A stretch of DNA of 64,000 nucleotides, taken from NCBI GenBank assembly GCA_963701325.1, contig OY969604.1:2356001-2420000 (forward strand). Direction: 5' to 3'. The position numbers were made by a program, and so were the translations under genes. Source of the stretch: Bog-756 sp963701325 (lineage in GTDB: Bacteria; Actinomycetota; Acidimicrobiia; Acidimicrobiales; RAAP-2). How positions within the stretch are numbered: the stretch's first letter is position 1; every line of letters starts with the position of its first letter. This document shows positions 36,039 to 45,049 of the stretch, one piece after another. The notes below the pieces were generated by a model. It made no database searches. It saw nothing but the letters and a program-made list of their open reading frames with translations, and was not told the DNA's origin.

Positions 36039-36817
36039 GTACGGTCGGTGTCGGCTGGCAACTCCTGGCCGACCGGTTGGGCACCCTGACCGTTGGTCGC
36101 TGCTCTTCTCTCCTCCAAGGCTGCGTTGTCGCGGAGCACGGCTTCGTTTGCGGCGAACGCGACGCTCTCGGGGCGCGGTCCGTCCCAATCGAGATACCAG
36201 TGGCGGGACAGGCTGGTGAGCCACAGATCGCCCGTGGGGACGAGTCCGAATCGGGAAATCGTCCGTTGGCGGCCGATCTGATCTGTGTAGAGCAACTCGA
36301 CGGTGACTGATTGGCCCCCGTCGATCGCTGCCGCGATCTCTGCGCGCAGCGAATCGTCCGGATTCCGCAACGCTCCCTGCCACATGCCGACATCACTGGA
36401 CGGGACGTAGAGGTCGCGCGATTGAAGCCGGAGGTCTTCCAACGGCACGTGAGTGGGGTAGTTGGTCGATGCGCTCGGGCCGGGTCTGACCGCCCAGCCC
36501 TGACAGACGGCAATGCCGCTGCCGACATTCCGCAAGCTCATTGCCAGATAGACGATGCCGTCGACGTGCTCGACCGCCGCTCGGCCTCCGGCAACACTGA
36601 CCCAGTGTCCTCCGAGAAACATGATCTTCTGGGTTGGATCCTCGAGGCGGGAGGGGGCAAGGACCGGTCGACGCTGTTCCTGCAGCGCTGCCTCGGCAAT
36701 GCGAGCCGATCGATTGGACGATCGGACCGCGGCGAACGTGGCGATACCGAGGACCAATGTGCCCACAGCAGTTGCCAACGAAGAGATCGTGGTCCAATCG
36801 ACCGTCATGGGCGCCAT
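36035..36817 (-). CDS. Membrane-anchored hypothetical protein
   Basis: 260 residues. One N-terminal span (ISSLATAVGTLVLGIATFAAV) is followed by a charged helix and a soluble, strand-rich domain with no recognised fold. The layout is common in actinobacterial proteins that stay attached to the membrane facing the cytoplasm. It ends on a CTAA shared with the convergent RibD_C gene. Confidence 0.7.
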   Translation of the reverse strand: MAPMTVDWTTISSLATAVGTLVLGIATFAAVRSSNRSARIAEAALQEQRRPVLAPSRLEDPTQKIMFLGGHWVSVAGGRAAVEHVDGIVYLAMSLRNVGSGIAVCQGWAVRPGPSASTNYPTHVPLEDLRLQSRDLYVPSSDVGMWQGALRNPDDSLRAEIAAAIDGGQSVTVELLYTDQIGRQRTISRFGLVPTGDLWLTSLSRHWYLDWDGPRPESVAFAANEAVLRDNAALEERRAATNGQGAQPVGQELPADTDRT

Positions 36818-37055
36818 CGGTCACCAGTGTGCCACGCAGCACTCTGAGGAGGCTCGAGAGGGGCTGGCTCGGCGGGAGCAGTGTGCGGGCGTTCGGTCGG
36901 GGGAAATCCCGGTTCAGCGACCCACAGCGGAGACGTGGTGCCCACAGCCCCACGGGGTAGGAACGCCTGGGGCGTGAGGGGCTCCCGGTGCACCGCTCGA
37001 GGAGGAGGACCTTCAGAACGATGCCTGGATGGTGACATCAGAAGGGAGGTGTCCG

Positions 37056-37367
37056 ATGAGCAATCCAGAACCAGAACCAGAGGCCGAACCCGTCCTCCTA
37101 CCGACGGTCCCCGACCGCGACCTCGCTCCGGGTCCGATGGCGCCGGAGCAGCTCCGGCGACTCCTGTCTCGCCGCTACCCGAGCACGAGCGACGTGGCCC
37201 GGTACCTCACGAGGGATCGCCGCGTTCCGACGAATGGTCGCGTCGTTGTTCGAGACCAGCCTCGAGCGGAGCCCGGGGACGACAGCGACGGTCTCGGCGT
37301 CGTGGTGAACATGCCAAGCCGCTCCTTCGACGGTACCGATACCGGCGACAGTGCCCCGGACCGGTAA
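37056..37367 (+). CDS. Small hypothetical protein with Pro/Glu-rich start
   Basis: 103 residues. MSNPEPEPEAEP leads into a central basic part (LRRLLSRRYPSTSDVARYL) and an acidic end. GAAGGGAGGT precedes the ATG at a good distance, which supports translation. No family recognised. The 36818-37055 interval contains only this promoter region and no other gene. Confidence 0.6.
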   Translation: MSNPEPEPEAEPVLLPTVPDRDLAPGPMAPEQLRRLLSRRYPSTSDVARYLTRDRRVPTNGRVVVRDQPRAEPGDDSDGLGVVVNMPSRSFDGTDTGDSAPDR

Positions 37368-37420
37368 CCCGGGGAATCGTTCGGTTGGCCATCCCGGGCC
37401 GCTTGTGGGGGAGGTGGCGA

Positions 37421-37870
37421 TCAGGAGGAACGGCGTGACGCGAGGAGGACCGGGATGATCCGCGTGGTGTTCTCCTGGTACTCGGCATAGGGCGGATAGG
37501 CAGCGACTGCTCTCGTCCACCACTCTCTGCGCTCGTCGCCTTCGAGCTCGCGGACGTCGGCGTCGAAGGGTTCAGGACCGTCCTGGATCGCCACTTCGGT
37601 GGGGTTGGCTTTCACGTTGTTGTACCAGACCGGATTGGTCGGTGCACCACCCATGGAGGCGACAAGGGCGTATCGGCCATCGTGTTCGACGCGCATGAGG
37701 GCCATCTTGCGCACCTTCCCTGACTTGTTCCCGCGGGTCGTCACGATGATGACCGGCATCCCGGTGTCGAGCAGGGTGTTGGCCCGCGTGCCACCCGACC
37801 GTTCGTACTCCTCGACCTGGTCGCGGACCCAGTCCCAGCTGCTCGGCTCGTACGTCCCGGTGATCGGCAT
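37421..37870 (-). CDS. Deazaflavin (F420)-dependent nitroreductase-type protein
   Basis: 149 residues of the DUF385/Ddn family: VIIVTTRGNKSGKVRKMALMRVEHDGRYALVAS, then GGAPTNPVWYNNVKANP, the F420-binding region. Members reduce quinones or nitro compounds using F420H2 in actinobacteria. Substrate unknown. Converges with the small gene at 37056. Confidence 0.88.
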   Translation of the reverse strand: MPITGTYEPSSWDWVRDQVEEYERSGGTRANTLLDTGMPVIIVTTRGNKSGKVRKMALMRVEHDGRYALVASMGGAPTNPVWYNNVKANPTEVAIQDGPEPFDADVRELEGDERREWWTRAVAAYPPYAEYQENTTRIIPVLLASRRSS

Positions 37871-38063
37871 GTGCCGAATCCTTAGGCACCCGGTGGCGTC
37901 GAGTCAACCGTGGGAGGTGGGCGACTCCCATCCGGATCGCGTCGCCGGCCGGCAGACTCGGATGAATCCGCAGCGTATCGGGTCGGATAGTGTCCGGACC
38001 GATGGCTTCGATCCGGGTTGACGAGGGACAGCTGTCGGCCAATTCGCAGACGGGCGATCACGG

Positions 38064-38891
38064 TTGCCGCTGACGAACGGGAGCTCATCAGAAGTCACGT
38101 CGGTGTTCGTGCGAGACGGAGACTGCTACGTACCGACGGAAGCGGCCCTTGGTCCCTGGAGCCCGGAGGCCCTACACGGCGCCGCTGTCGCTGCGCTGCT
38201 CGCCGGGGTCTTCGAATCCGAGGGCGAGGTCGTGGTGCGGGTCTTCGTCGAACTGCTCGGGCCGGTCCCCCGTGAGCCTCTGAGGATCGACCTCGGCAAG
38301 AGCAGTGGCGGACGCCGAGTTCAACGACAGAGTGCGGTCCTCCGCGCAGGAGACAGGCCGGTCGCAGCAGCCTCGGCGACCCGGGTTCGCCGTGCCGAGC
38401 TCGGACTTCCCGTCGAAGCGACCGCGCATCCGCTTGCATTCGATCCGGCTCGGATGCCGGATCTCGATCGGCCCAACCGGCACGCGGCCCGTATCGTCGG
38501 ATGGCCGAGTTTCGACAGCCTCGCGATGGCATCGGTCCGGGAGCGCACCTCTGGACCCAGGTCCCTCGAGCTCTGGCTCCGGCTCGTGATGCCGATCGTG
38601 GCCGACGAGAAGATCACCGGTACGCAGCGCGCGGTGGCTGCCGCGGATTACGCGTCAGGCGGCACATCGGAGCGCCTGCCGTTCGACCACTGGTGGTACA
38701 TGAACGCAGACCTCACGGTCGGTTTGTCGCGGCCTGTGCGAGGCGAATGGATCGGAATGTCGTGCGAGGGGATCGTGCAGCCCTCGGGCACGGGACTGTC
38801 GATCGGAGCGATCTATGACAGCGATGGTCGGCTCGGTCAATCGGCCCAGTCCCTCGTCGTCGAGGCGAGATCTTCGCCGCGTCGGGCGTAG
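38064..38891 (+). CDS. Thioesterase-superfamily protein (4HBT_3-like)
   Basis: 275 residues in two hotdog-type halves. GPWSPEALHGAAVAALLA opens the first and WYMNADLTVGLSRPVRGEWIG lies in the second, typical of TesB-like acyl-CoA thioesterases of actinobacteria. It likely hydrolyses an acyl-CoA. The start is uncertain: TTG at 38064 or GTG at 38103, neither with a good ribosome site. Confidence 0.78.
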   Translation: MPLTNGSSSEVTSVFVRDGDCYVPTEAALGPWSPEALHGAAVAALLAGVFESEGEVVVRVFVELLGPVPREPLRIDLGKSSGGRRVQRQSAVLRAGDRPVAAASATRVRRAELGLPVEATAHPLAFDPARMPDLDRPNRHAARIVGWPSFDSLAMASVRERTSGPRSLELWLRLVMPIVADEKITGTQRAVAAADYASGGTSERLPFDHWWYMNADLTVGLSRPVRGEWIGMSCEGIVQPSGTGLSIGAIYDSDGRLGQSAQSLVVEARSSPRRA

Positions 38892-38923
38892 GATCGCCAG
38901 GATTGTCAACGGAAGGGCTGTCG

Positions 38924-38937
38924 CTAAACTCGCGCCG
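38924..38937 (+). promoter_or_regulatory. Leaderless -10 box TAAACT
   Basis: TAAACT (38924-38929) is 8 nt ahead of the GTG of the flavoprotein gene; TTGTCA at 38903-38908 could be the -35 with a short 15-nt spacer. No ribosome site is present. Confidence 0.45.
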
Positions 38938-40635
38938 GTGAGCGAGTCTCCGGACGCAGGCAATCCGACGTTACACGGCGAATCCTCCTTGGAATTGTCT
39001 GGCGCGGCCGCTCCGACGCTGAGTGATGCAGCCCTCGCGGAGCTGGCAGCGTTCGGCGAAGAGACGGTGGTCGAGGTCGGGGACGTGCTGTTCAAGGCGG
39101 GTGATGCGTCCTACGACTTCGTGGTCTTGTTGGAAGGCGCAGTAGACATCGTCCGTCCTGATCTGGACGGCGACACGCTGATCACCACCCACAGGGCCGG
39201 CCGATTCCTCGGCGAGCTGAACATGGTGACGGGTCAGCGTTCCTACCTCACGGCTCGGGTGAGCGAACCCGGTCGAGTCCTGCGGATCCCCAGCGAAGAG
39301 TTCCACCAGATCATGAACCGTAGGCCGGAACTGGCTGACACGATCTTTTCGGCCTTCGTCGCCCGTCGGGAGGTCTTGCGATCCGGTGAAGGTGCACGGG
39401 CAGTCAGAATCATCGGTTCCCGATACTCGGGCGATGCCATGGCGCTCAGAGCGTTTGCTGCCAGGTCCCGGTTTCCGCACACCTGGATCGACATCGAGGA
39501 TGAAGACGGCGTGGACGTTCTGCTGGCCCGCATGGGCTTCACGTCTCGGGATACGCCGGTGGTCATCACCCCGATGGGGGTACTGCGCCATCCGTCACCA
39601 GGCGAGTTCGCCGAGCTTCTCGGACTCACCTTCCGTCAACTTCCGGGATACATGTTCGATCTGGTGGTCGTGGGAACTGGCCCGGCCGGCCTGGCGGCCG
39701 CAGTGTACGGAGCGTCAGAGGGGTTCAACACCGTGTCACTCGACGCTGTCTCGACGGGTGGGCAGGCCGGCAGCAGCTCGCGCATCGAAAACTATGTCGG
39801 GTTTCCGAACGGTGTCTCCGGTGAAGAACTGGCCTCACGTGCAGCGATCCAGGCGCAACGGCTCGGGGCCCATTTGAACGCGCCCTGCGAGGTCACGGGC
39901 TTGCGAGCGGAAGCCGGATTCCAAGTCATCGCACTGGCCGACGGCAGTGAGATCCCAACTCGGGCCGTGATCATCGCATCCGGAGCGCGTTATCAACGGC
40001 TGGCGGTCGAGGGACTCGAACGATTCGAGGGAGCGGGGGTGTACTACGCCGCAACCGACCTCGAGGCTCGAACATGCAGTCGACTCCCGGTGATCGTGGT
40101 CGGTGGGGGCAACTCAGCCGGCCAGGCCGCGATCTACCTCTCGCAGCAAGGATGCCAGGTGTCGATCGTCATTCGGAGCGAAGATCTCGAACACAGCATG
40201 TCGCATTACCTCATCGAGCGGATTCAAGCTGAGGAGCGAATCGAGTTGCTCACCAACACGGAGATTCGAGGACTCTCGGGTACCGACCATCTCGAGCAGG
40301 TCACCTTGGACCACACGACGACCGGGCAGATTCGTACGGTCGAGTGCTCGGGGCTCTTCTGCTTCATCGGCGCGAAGCCTGCGACCGCGTGGTTGGGGAG
40401 TGTCGTGGCACTGGACGCAAAGGGCTTCGTCCTCACCGATCACTCGGTGCCGGAGTCGATCGCCCGGGGGCCGCAGTTCGCGGCCCGCGGCCCCTTACCC
40501 TTCGAGACGTCGGTACCCGGCATCTTTGCAGTGGGTGATGTCCGGAGTGGCTCACTGAAGCGGGTTGCCGCGGCAGTCGGCGAAGGTTCGAGCGCAGTGC
40601 GTTCGGTCTACGAGCACCTCGCCATGGCCCACTGA
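38938..40635 (+). CDS. cNMP-binding, thioredoxin-reductase-like flavoprotein
   Basis: 565 residues. Residues ~20-150 form a cyclic-nucleotide-binding domain (FLGELNMVTGQRSYLTARV). Residues ~155-230 are thioredoxin-fold-like (ALRAFAARSRFPHTWIDIE). From ~240 comes a two-Rossmann pyridine nucleotide-disulfide reductase: VVGTGPAGLAAAVYGASEGF, ENYVGFPNGV, and VVGGGNSAGQAAIYLSQQG. The CxxC redox pair of thioredoxin reductase is missing, so it should pass electrons directly to a substrate. A longer frame upstream only overlaps the thioesterase. Confidence 0.82.
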   Translation: MSESPDAGNPTLHGESSLELSGAAAPTLSDAALAELAAFGEETVVEVGDVLFKAGDASYDFVVLLEGAVDIVRPDLDGDTLITTHRAGRFLGELNMVTGQRSYLTARVSEPGRVLRIPSEEFHQIMNRRPELADTIFSAFVARREVLRSGEGARAVRIIGSRYSGDAMALRAFAARSRFPHTWIDIEDEDGVDVLLARMGFTSRDTPVVITPMGVLRHPSPGEFAELLGLTFRQLPGYMFDLVVVGTGPAGLAAAVYGASEGFNTVSLDAVSTGGQAGSSSRIENYVGFPNGVSGEELASRAAIQAQRLGAHLNAPCEVTGLRAEAGFQVIALADGSEIPTRAVIIASGARYQRLAVEGLERFEGAGVYYAATDLEARTCSRLPVIVVGGGNSAGQAAIYLSQQGCQVSIVIRSEDLEHSMSHYLIERIQAEERIELLTNTEIRGLSGTDHLEQVTLDHTTTGQIRTVECSGLFCFIGAKPATAWLGSVVALDAKGFVLTDHSVPESIARGPQFAARGPLPFETSVPGIFAVGDVRSGSLKRVAAAVGEGSSAVRSVYEHLAMAH

Positions 40636-40659
40636 GCGGTCGGAAACCAGGGGGAGTTC

Positions 40660-41478
40660 ATGCCAGAGGTCGCACTCGAAGACGTCACACTGGTGTACGA
40701 GGTCATCGGCGAGGGGGACCCGCTTCTGCTCATCGCCGGCTGCGGTCAGCCTGCGCAGGCGTTTGAGATCGGCTTGGCCCCGCTACTCGCCGCTGCCGGC
40801 TATCAGGTCATCCTCTTCGACAATCGCGGTGTTCCTCCGAGCTCTCTCCCTCCGGCCCCGTACTCGGTGGCCCAGATGGCCGGAGACGCGCTCGACCTCG
40901 TCGACCACTTGGGCATCGTCGACCCGATCCGAATCGCAGGCCACTCGCTCGGCGGATGGATCGCGGAGACCCTCGTCATCGACCATCCCGGGCGGATACG
41001 CGCCGCCGCCCTGATGGGAAGCGCCAACCGTCCGACATCGTGGGAGAAGGCCATCACAACCCTCGAGCGGGACCTGGCCGCGTCGTCGGTTGCGCTACCG
41101 CGCCTCTACTATGCACTCGAGACCATCCGGTACCTGCCCTACCAGGACCTCCAGGACGACGACGTCATCGACGGTTGGCTGGGGCTCATCCGTGACGTCG
41201 AGGAGTGGCCGAACCCAGGGCGCCTCGGCCAGTACGAAGCCGCGCTCGCGTGGTCCACCGACCCCATACGAACCGTTGCCTGGTCGACGATCACCGTGCC
41301 GTGTCTGGTGATGGGCTTCGAGTACGACATCGACTCGCCGCCGGCCAAGGCTCGGGAGGCGGCCGAAGTGATCCCCGGTGCCGAATACGCGGAGATTGCT
41401 GGAGCGAGCCACCTCGGCTTCTTCACCCACGCCCGTCCAGTTGCCGAAGCACTCGTCGACTACTTCGCTCGACACTGA
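40660..41478 (+). CDS. Alpha/beta hydrolase
   Basis: 272 residues. GHSLGG (Ser96) is the nucleophile elbow, FDNRGV the oxyanion area, and GASHLGFF carries the likely catalytic His. Resembles the family of 3-oxoadipate enol-lactonase-like esterases; substrate unknown. GGGGGAG precedes the ATG. Follows the flavoprotein by 24 bp. Confidence 0.85.
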   Translation: MPEVALEDVTLVYEVIGEGDPLLLIAGCGQPAQAFEIGLAPLLAAAGYQVILFDNRGVPPSSLPPAPYSVAQMAGDALDLVDHLGIVDPIRIAGHSLGGWIAETLVIDHPGRIRAAALMGSANRPTSWEKAITTLERDLAASSVALPRLYYALETIRYLPYQDLQDDDVIDGWLGLIRDVEEWPNPGRLGQYEAALAWSTDPIRTVAWSTITVPCLVMGFEYDIDSPPAKAREAAEVIPGAEYAEIAGASHLGFFTHARPVAEALVDYFARH

Positions 41479-41519
41479 GCGACGCACGCCCAACAGTGCG
41501 ATCAGCCGTCACTCGTGAG

Positions 41520-42122
41520 GTGGACCACACGTCCCGATCCGTGCTCTACAGGTCGATGTCGCTCGACGGATACGTCGCTGGAGTCAACGACCAACCGGAC
41601 AACCCCGGTGGTGACGGCTTCATGCGGCTGCACGAGTGGTACGGGTTTGGGTCGGACACCGGGCCGACAGCGGACTCCACCGCCGCGTCAGGCAGGGAAT
41701 TCCTCGACGAGATCACCATGACCGGCGCGGTCCTGTCCGGTCGCAACACCGTGGAGCAGGTCGATCACTGGGGCGGTGACCACCACGACGGCGTCCCGAT
41801 CTTCGTGGCCAGTCACCGGCCGCCGGGGCCGTCGGCCGCACGGTACCCCTTGGTGACCTACGTGACGGACGGGATCGCCAGCGCGATGACACAGGCAAAG
41901 GCCGCCGCCGGTGAACGCAACGTGCTCGTCCACGGTGCGTACACGGCACAGACAGCGCTCGAGGCGGGCGTGCTCGATGAGTTGCAGATTCACCTGGTTC
42001 CGGTGTTGTTCGGTGCCGGGCGCCGACTGTTCGACATCCTGCCGGCGGGGATCGAGCTCCGGATCGTTCGAGTGATCGATACGCCGGAGGCCACCCACAT
42101 CCGCTACAGCGTCTGCTCGTAG
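41520..42122 (+). CDS. RibD_C/dihydrofolate-reductase-like protein
   Basis: 200 residues: SMSLDGYVAG at the N-terminus, GRNTVEQVDHWGG, VLVHGAYTAQTALEAGVLDEL and PVLFGAGRRLF are the signatures of the RibD C-terminal-domain reductase family. It is a paralogue of the frameshifted gene at 35480 and is intact. GTG at 41520 was preferred, GTG at 41496 is an alternative. Confidence 0.8.
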   Translation: MDHTSRSVLYRSMSLDGYVAGVNDQPDNPGGDGFMRLHEWYGFGSDTGPTADSTAASGREFLDEITMTGAVLSGRNTVEQVDHWGGDHHDGVPIFVASHRPPGPSAARYPLVTYVTDGIASAMTQAKAAAGERNVLVHGAYTAQTALEAGVLDELQIHLVPVLFGAGRRLFDILPAGIELRIVRVIDTPEATHIRYSVCS

Positions 42123-42265
42123 GTCGAACCAGCGACGTGGCACGGCGTTCGTCCGACTCGCTCGAGGACCCGAGCACGATCGGAGAAGCAGGCAACGGGT
42201 CCGCACTCCTACAATCGTCGCATGTCCCCGTTGGCGGCCGAAGACCAGAAACAGAGGCGCAATCC

Positions 42266-42502
42266 ATGAAGACGATGACCTGCAAGCAATTGGGTGGACC
42301 ATGTGATGTGCCCCACCACGGCAACACCGCAGATGAGGTGATAAAGGCGCAGGACCAGCATCTCAAGGACGTGGTGGCCTCGGGTGACGAGGCGCACGGC
42401 CCTACCCTGAAGGAGATGAAGGGTAGGTGGAAGCATCCTGTTTCGGGGATGGGGTGGTATCGACGAGCGAAGCGTGAGTTCGCCGGGCTTCCCGAAGACT
42501 GA
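42266..42502 (+). CDS. DUF1059-like small protein
   Basis: 78 residues. MKTMTCKQLGGPCDVPHHGNTADEV, with its two Cys and His pair, matches the N-terminus of DUF1059-type proteins. The C-terminal half (HPVSGMGWYRRAKREF) is less typical. AGAGG precedes the ATG. Function unknown. Confidence 0.72.
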   Translation: MKTMTCKQLGGPCDVPHHGNTADEVIKAQDQHLKDVVASGDEAHGPTLKEMKGRWKHPVSGMGWYRRAKREFAGLPED

Positions 42503-42558
42503 TCGGTGAACTGGCGTTCGTTTGCCGAGGTCGCCCGTCTCCTCCGAGGCGACGAGAC

Positions 42559-42831
42559 ATGACACACGCAGTCCTGATACAGGTCGAGCTCAGCCCGGAC
42601 TCGGACATCGAGCACCGCCGCTCGGTCCTCGACGAGTTCGTGATTCCTCAGGCACGGGCACTGCAGGGCTTCCAGAAGGGCATGTGGATGAACGATGGAG
42701 CCGGAACTGGAACCTGTGTCGTCGTCTTCGACACCGAGGACAACGCCAGGTCAGCGATCGCGGCATTGACCCCGGCCGGAGGTCCCGCCGTGACCAGTAG
42801 CGGGGTCAGCGAAGTGGAGGTCGAGGCCTGA
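42559..42831 (+). CDS. Small ABM/ferredoxin-like-fold protein
   Basis: 90 residues, MTHAVLIQVEL then a helix, GFQKGMWMND and CVVVFDTEDNARSAI. The beta-alpha-beta pattern suggests a dimeric alpha-beta-barrel (ABM-like) protein. No specific function. Lies between the DUF1059-like gene and the convergent thiolase operon. Confidence 0.65.
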   Translation: MTHAVLIQVELSPDSDIEHRRSVLDEFVIPQARALQGFQKGMWMNDGAGTGTCVVVFDTEDNARSAIAALTPAGGPAVTSSGVSEVEVEA

Positions 42832-42855
42832 CACGAGGGATCCCTCGCCGGCTAC

Positions 42856-44022
42856 CTACTCGAAGGGGTGCAGCGAACTGCCGACAGCCCAGGTACTGAA
42901 GTACTGGTTGTTGGCGCCGTATGCCATGCCGATGGCCACCTTGGCTCCCTCCACCTGGTGTTCCCCGGCCGCACCGCGCACCTGGTTGGCGGCCTCGGCG
43001 AACCGCAGGAGACCCGAGGCCCCGATGGGATTGCTGGAGAGGACGCCACCGGAGGCATTGACGGGAAGTGAGCCCGTGAGCTCGGTGGTGCCGTCGTCGA
43101 CCATCTTCCAACCCTCGCCCACCTCGGCCAGGCCGAAGGCCTCGAGCCAGATCGGCTCGAGCCAGGAGAAGGGGACGTAGAGCTCGGCCGTGTCGATCTG
43201 GCGGCGGGGATCGGTGATCCCGGCAGCGTCGTAGACGTCGGCAGCGCACTGGAGGGCGGCAGCAGGCCGTACCGGATCGCGACCGGGGAAGCTGGGTGGC
43301 TCGGAGCGGGAGGAGGAGGCCAGGATCCACGCCGGAGGCCGACCGGCGGCCGCAGCAGCAGTTCCCCCCGCCTCGTCGGTGATGACCACGGCGCACGCCC
43401 CATCCGACGACGGGCACGACTCGAGGAACCGCGTGGGCTCCCACATCATCGGCGAGGCCTTGACCTTCTCGATGGAGATGTCCTCGATCTTGAGATGGGC
43501 GTAGGGGTTCTTCAAGGCGTTGAGGCGGTCCTTGACGGCCACCTTCCACCCGATGTGTTCGGGCGCCCCGCTCCGTTGGATGTACGCCCGGATGAACGGG
43601 GCGAAGGCGCCCCCGGCACCCAGCGAGGCCCCCCTCCCGCTGCCGAGGGCGAACTGGGCGTTGCCCTCGGACTGCTTCTCGAATGCGACGGCCAGCACCG
43701 TCTTGTGCTTGCCCGCCTGCACGTGCGACGCGGCCACGATGGCGGTCGTGCCGCCGACCGATCCCGCCGTGTGGACCCGGAACATGGGCTTGCCCACCGC
43801 ACCGAGGGCGTCGGAAAGGTAAAGCTCCGGCTTCATCACGCCCTCGAAGAGGTCGGGGGCCTTGCCGAGCACCACCGCGTCGATATCGGCCAGTGTCATC
43901 TGGGCGTCGTCGAGCGCCCGGAAGACTGCTTCCCGCACCAGGCCGCCGAACGACACGTCGAGCCGTCGCGACTTGTGGTGGGTCTGGCCGACGCCGACCA
44001 CGGCGACCGGGAGTGTGCTCAC
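42856..44022 (-). CDS. Thiolase-family (SCP-x/lipid-transfer type) protein B
   Basis: 388 residues. VAVVGVGQTHHKSR start, VHTAGSVGGTTAIVAASHVQAGKHKTVLAVAFE middle and a VNASGGVLSSNPIGASG end are typical of the non-condensing thiolase/SCP-x-type proteins. The normal catalytic Cys loop is altered (HTAGSVGG), as in the Ltp class. With the DUF35 partner such enzymes often act as retro-aldolases in steroid side-chain breakdown; assignment is inference. GTG overlaps the stop of the upstream thiolase (GTGA). Confidence 0.82.
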   Translation of the reverse strand: MSTLPVAVVGVGQTHHKSRRLDVSFGGLVREAVFRALDDAQMTLADIDAVVLGKAPDLFEGVMKPELYLSDALGAVGKPMFRVHTAGSVGGTTAIVAASHVQAGKHKTVLAVAFEKQSEGNAQFALGSGRGASLGAGGAFAPFIRAYIQRSGAPEHIGWKVAVKDRLNALKNPYAHLKIEDISIEKVKASPMMWEPTRFLESCPSSDGACAVVITDEAGGTAAAAAGRPPAWILASSSRSEPPSFPGRDPVRPAAALQCAADVYDAAGITDPRRQIDTAELYVPFSWLEPIWLEAFGLAEVGEGWKMVDDGTTELTGSLPVNASGGVLSSNPIGASGLLRFAEAANQVRGAAGEHQVEGAKVAIGMAYGANNQYFSTWAVGSSLHPFE

Positions 44023-45047
44023 GATCGTCCTTCCAGGATGCAGACGAGATTCTGCTGCAGGCACGGACCGGAGGTCGCGTGGGCGAGTGCGCGAGTCCCG
44101 CCGCCGAAGATGTGGTCGGCGGCGTAGCCCACGCGGCAGAGCCCGGTGGCCATGATCGGATTGTCCCGCAGCGCCCCCCCGGATGGGTTCACGGCCACGT
44201 CGTCCCCCAGGCCGAGCACACTGCGCAAGAGCAGCTCCTCGTGGGTGAAGGCGGCCTGGAGCTCGGCCACCTCTACCGGGGCGTCACCCAGCCCGGCGCT
44301 GTCGGCCGCGATGCGTGTGGACGGTGAGTCGTCCAGGGCCCGGAAGGACGGGTTGTGGCACTCGGTCCGGTGGTCGAACCCGGTGATGTAGGCCGGTCGT
44401 GTCACCAGCTGACGGGCCCGATCGCCTGTGGCCAGCACCATGGCGGCGGCCCCGTCGGTGATCGGGGGCACGTCGTGGCGCCGGAGCGGCTCCCGAACGA
44501 ACTCCTCGGCCAGGAGGGACTCGACGTCGCCTTTGCCGCGGGCCCGCACGGCCACCTCGGCCATCGAGCGCTCGTCGGCGATGCCGGCCGCGATGACCGC
44601 CCGAGCCTGCAGGGCGGCGAAGGTCAGCGGGTCGGCCCCGAGGGGGGCCAGAAAGTACGGGTCCATCTCCATGGGATAGATCAGGGCCGGATCCCCCGTC
44701 GAGGAACGACCGGATCCGGTGACCACGGCGATCTGGATGTCGCCCTCCTGCAGGCGGAGCCACGCCTCGTAGAGGGCCCAGGCGCCGTCCATCTCCACGT
44801 GGGAGTCCCGTTTCGGGGGCCAGGCGCCGATTGCGTCCAGGTTGGAGACGAAGGAGAAGGCCTGGCCGGTGATGTAGTCGCAGCTCCCCAGGCACGTGAA
44901 GTCGATGTCGGCGCGGCTCAGTCCGAGCGGCACGAGTGCGTCGGTGATGACCTCCATCAGCAGCTGGGTCTCCGACTTGTCGGTGTGTCGGACCATGGGG
45001 GTTTGGGCCCAGCCGATGACGGCGATGTCGGTGGAGGGTGCGCTCAT
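44019..45047 (-). CDS. Thiolase-family (SCP-x/lipid-transfer type) protein A
   Basis: 342 residues, shorter than a degradative thiolase. It contains IAVIGWAQTPMVRHTDKSETQ, FTCLGSCDYITGQAFSF and VNPSGGALRDNPIMATGL; the catalytic Cys environment differs from thiolase, as in Ltp-like partners. It starts 2 bp after the DUF35 gene and overlaps the next thiolase, making a three-gene operon. Confidence 0.82.
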   Translation of the reverse strand: MSAPSTDIAVIGWAQTPMVRHTDKSETQLLMEVITDALVPLGLSRADIDFTCLGSCDYITGQAFSFVSNLDAIGAWPPKRDSHVEMDGAWALYEAWLRLQEGDIQIAVVTGSGRSSTGDPALIYPMEMDPYFLAPLGADPLTFAALQARAVIAAGIADERSMAEVAVRARGKGDVESLLAEEFVREPLRRHDVPPITDGAAAMVLATGDRARQLVTRPAYITGFDHRTECHNPSFRALDDSPSTRIAADSAGLGDAPVEVAELQAAFTHEELLLRSVLGLGDDVAVNPSGGALRDNPIMATGLCRVGYAADHIFGGGTRALAHATSGPCLQQNLVCILEGRS

Positions 45048-45049
45048 GG

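Noticed and set aside
36936..37020. Possible structured RNA or riboswitch upstream of the small gene at 37056
   Set aside because: Several G/C blocks could pair, but no conserved core of cobalamin, c-di-GMP or other known classes was recognised.
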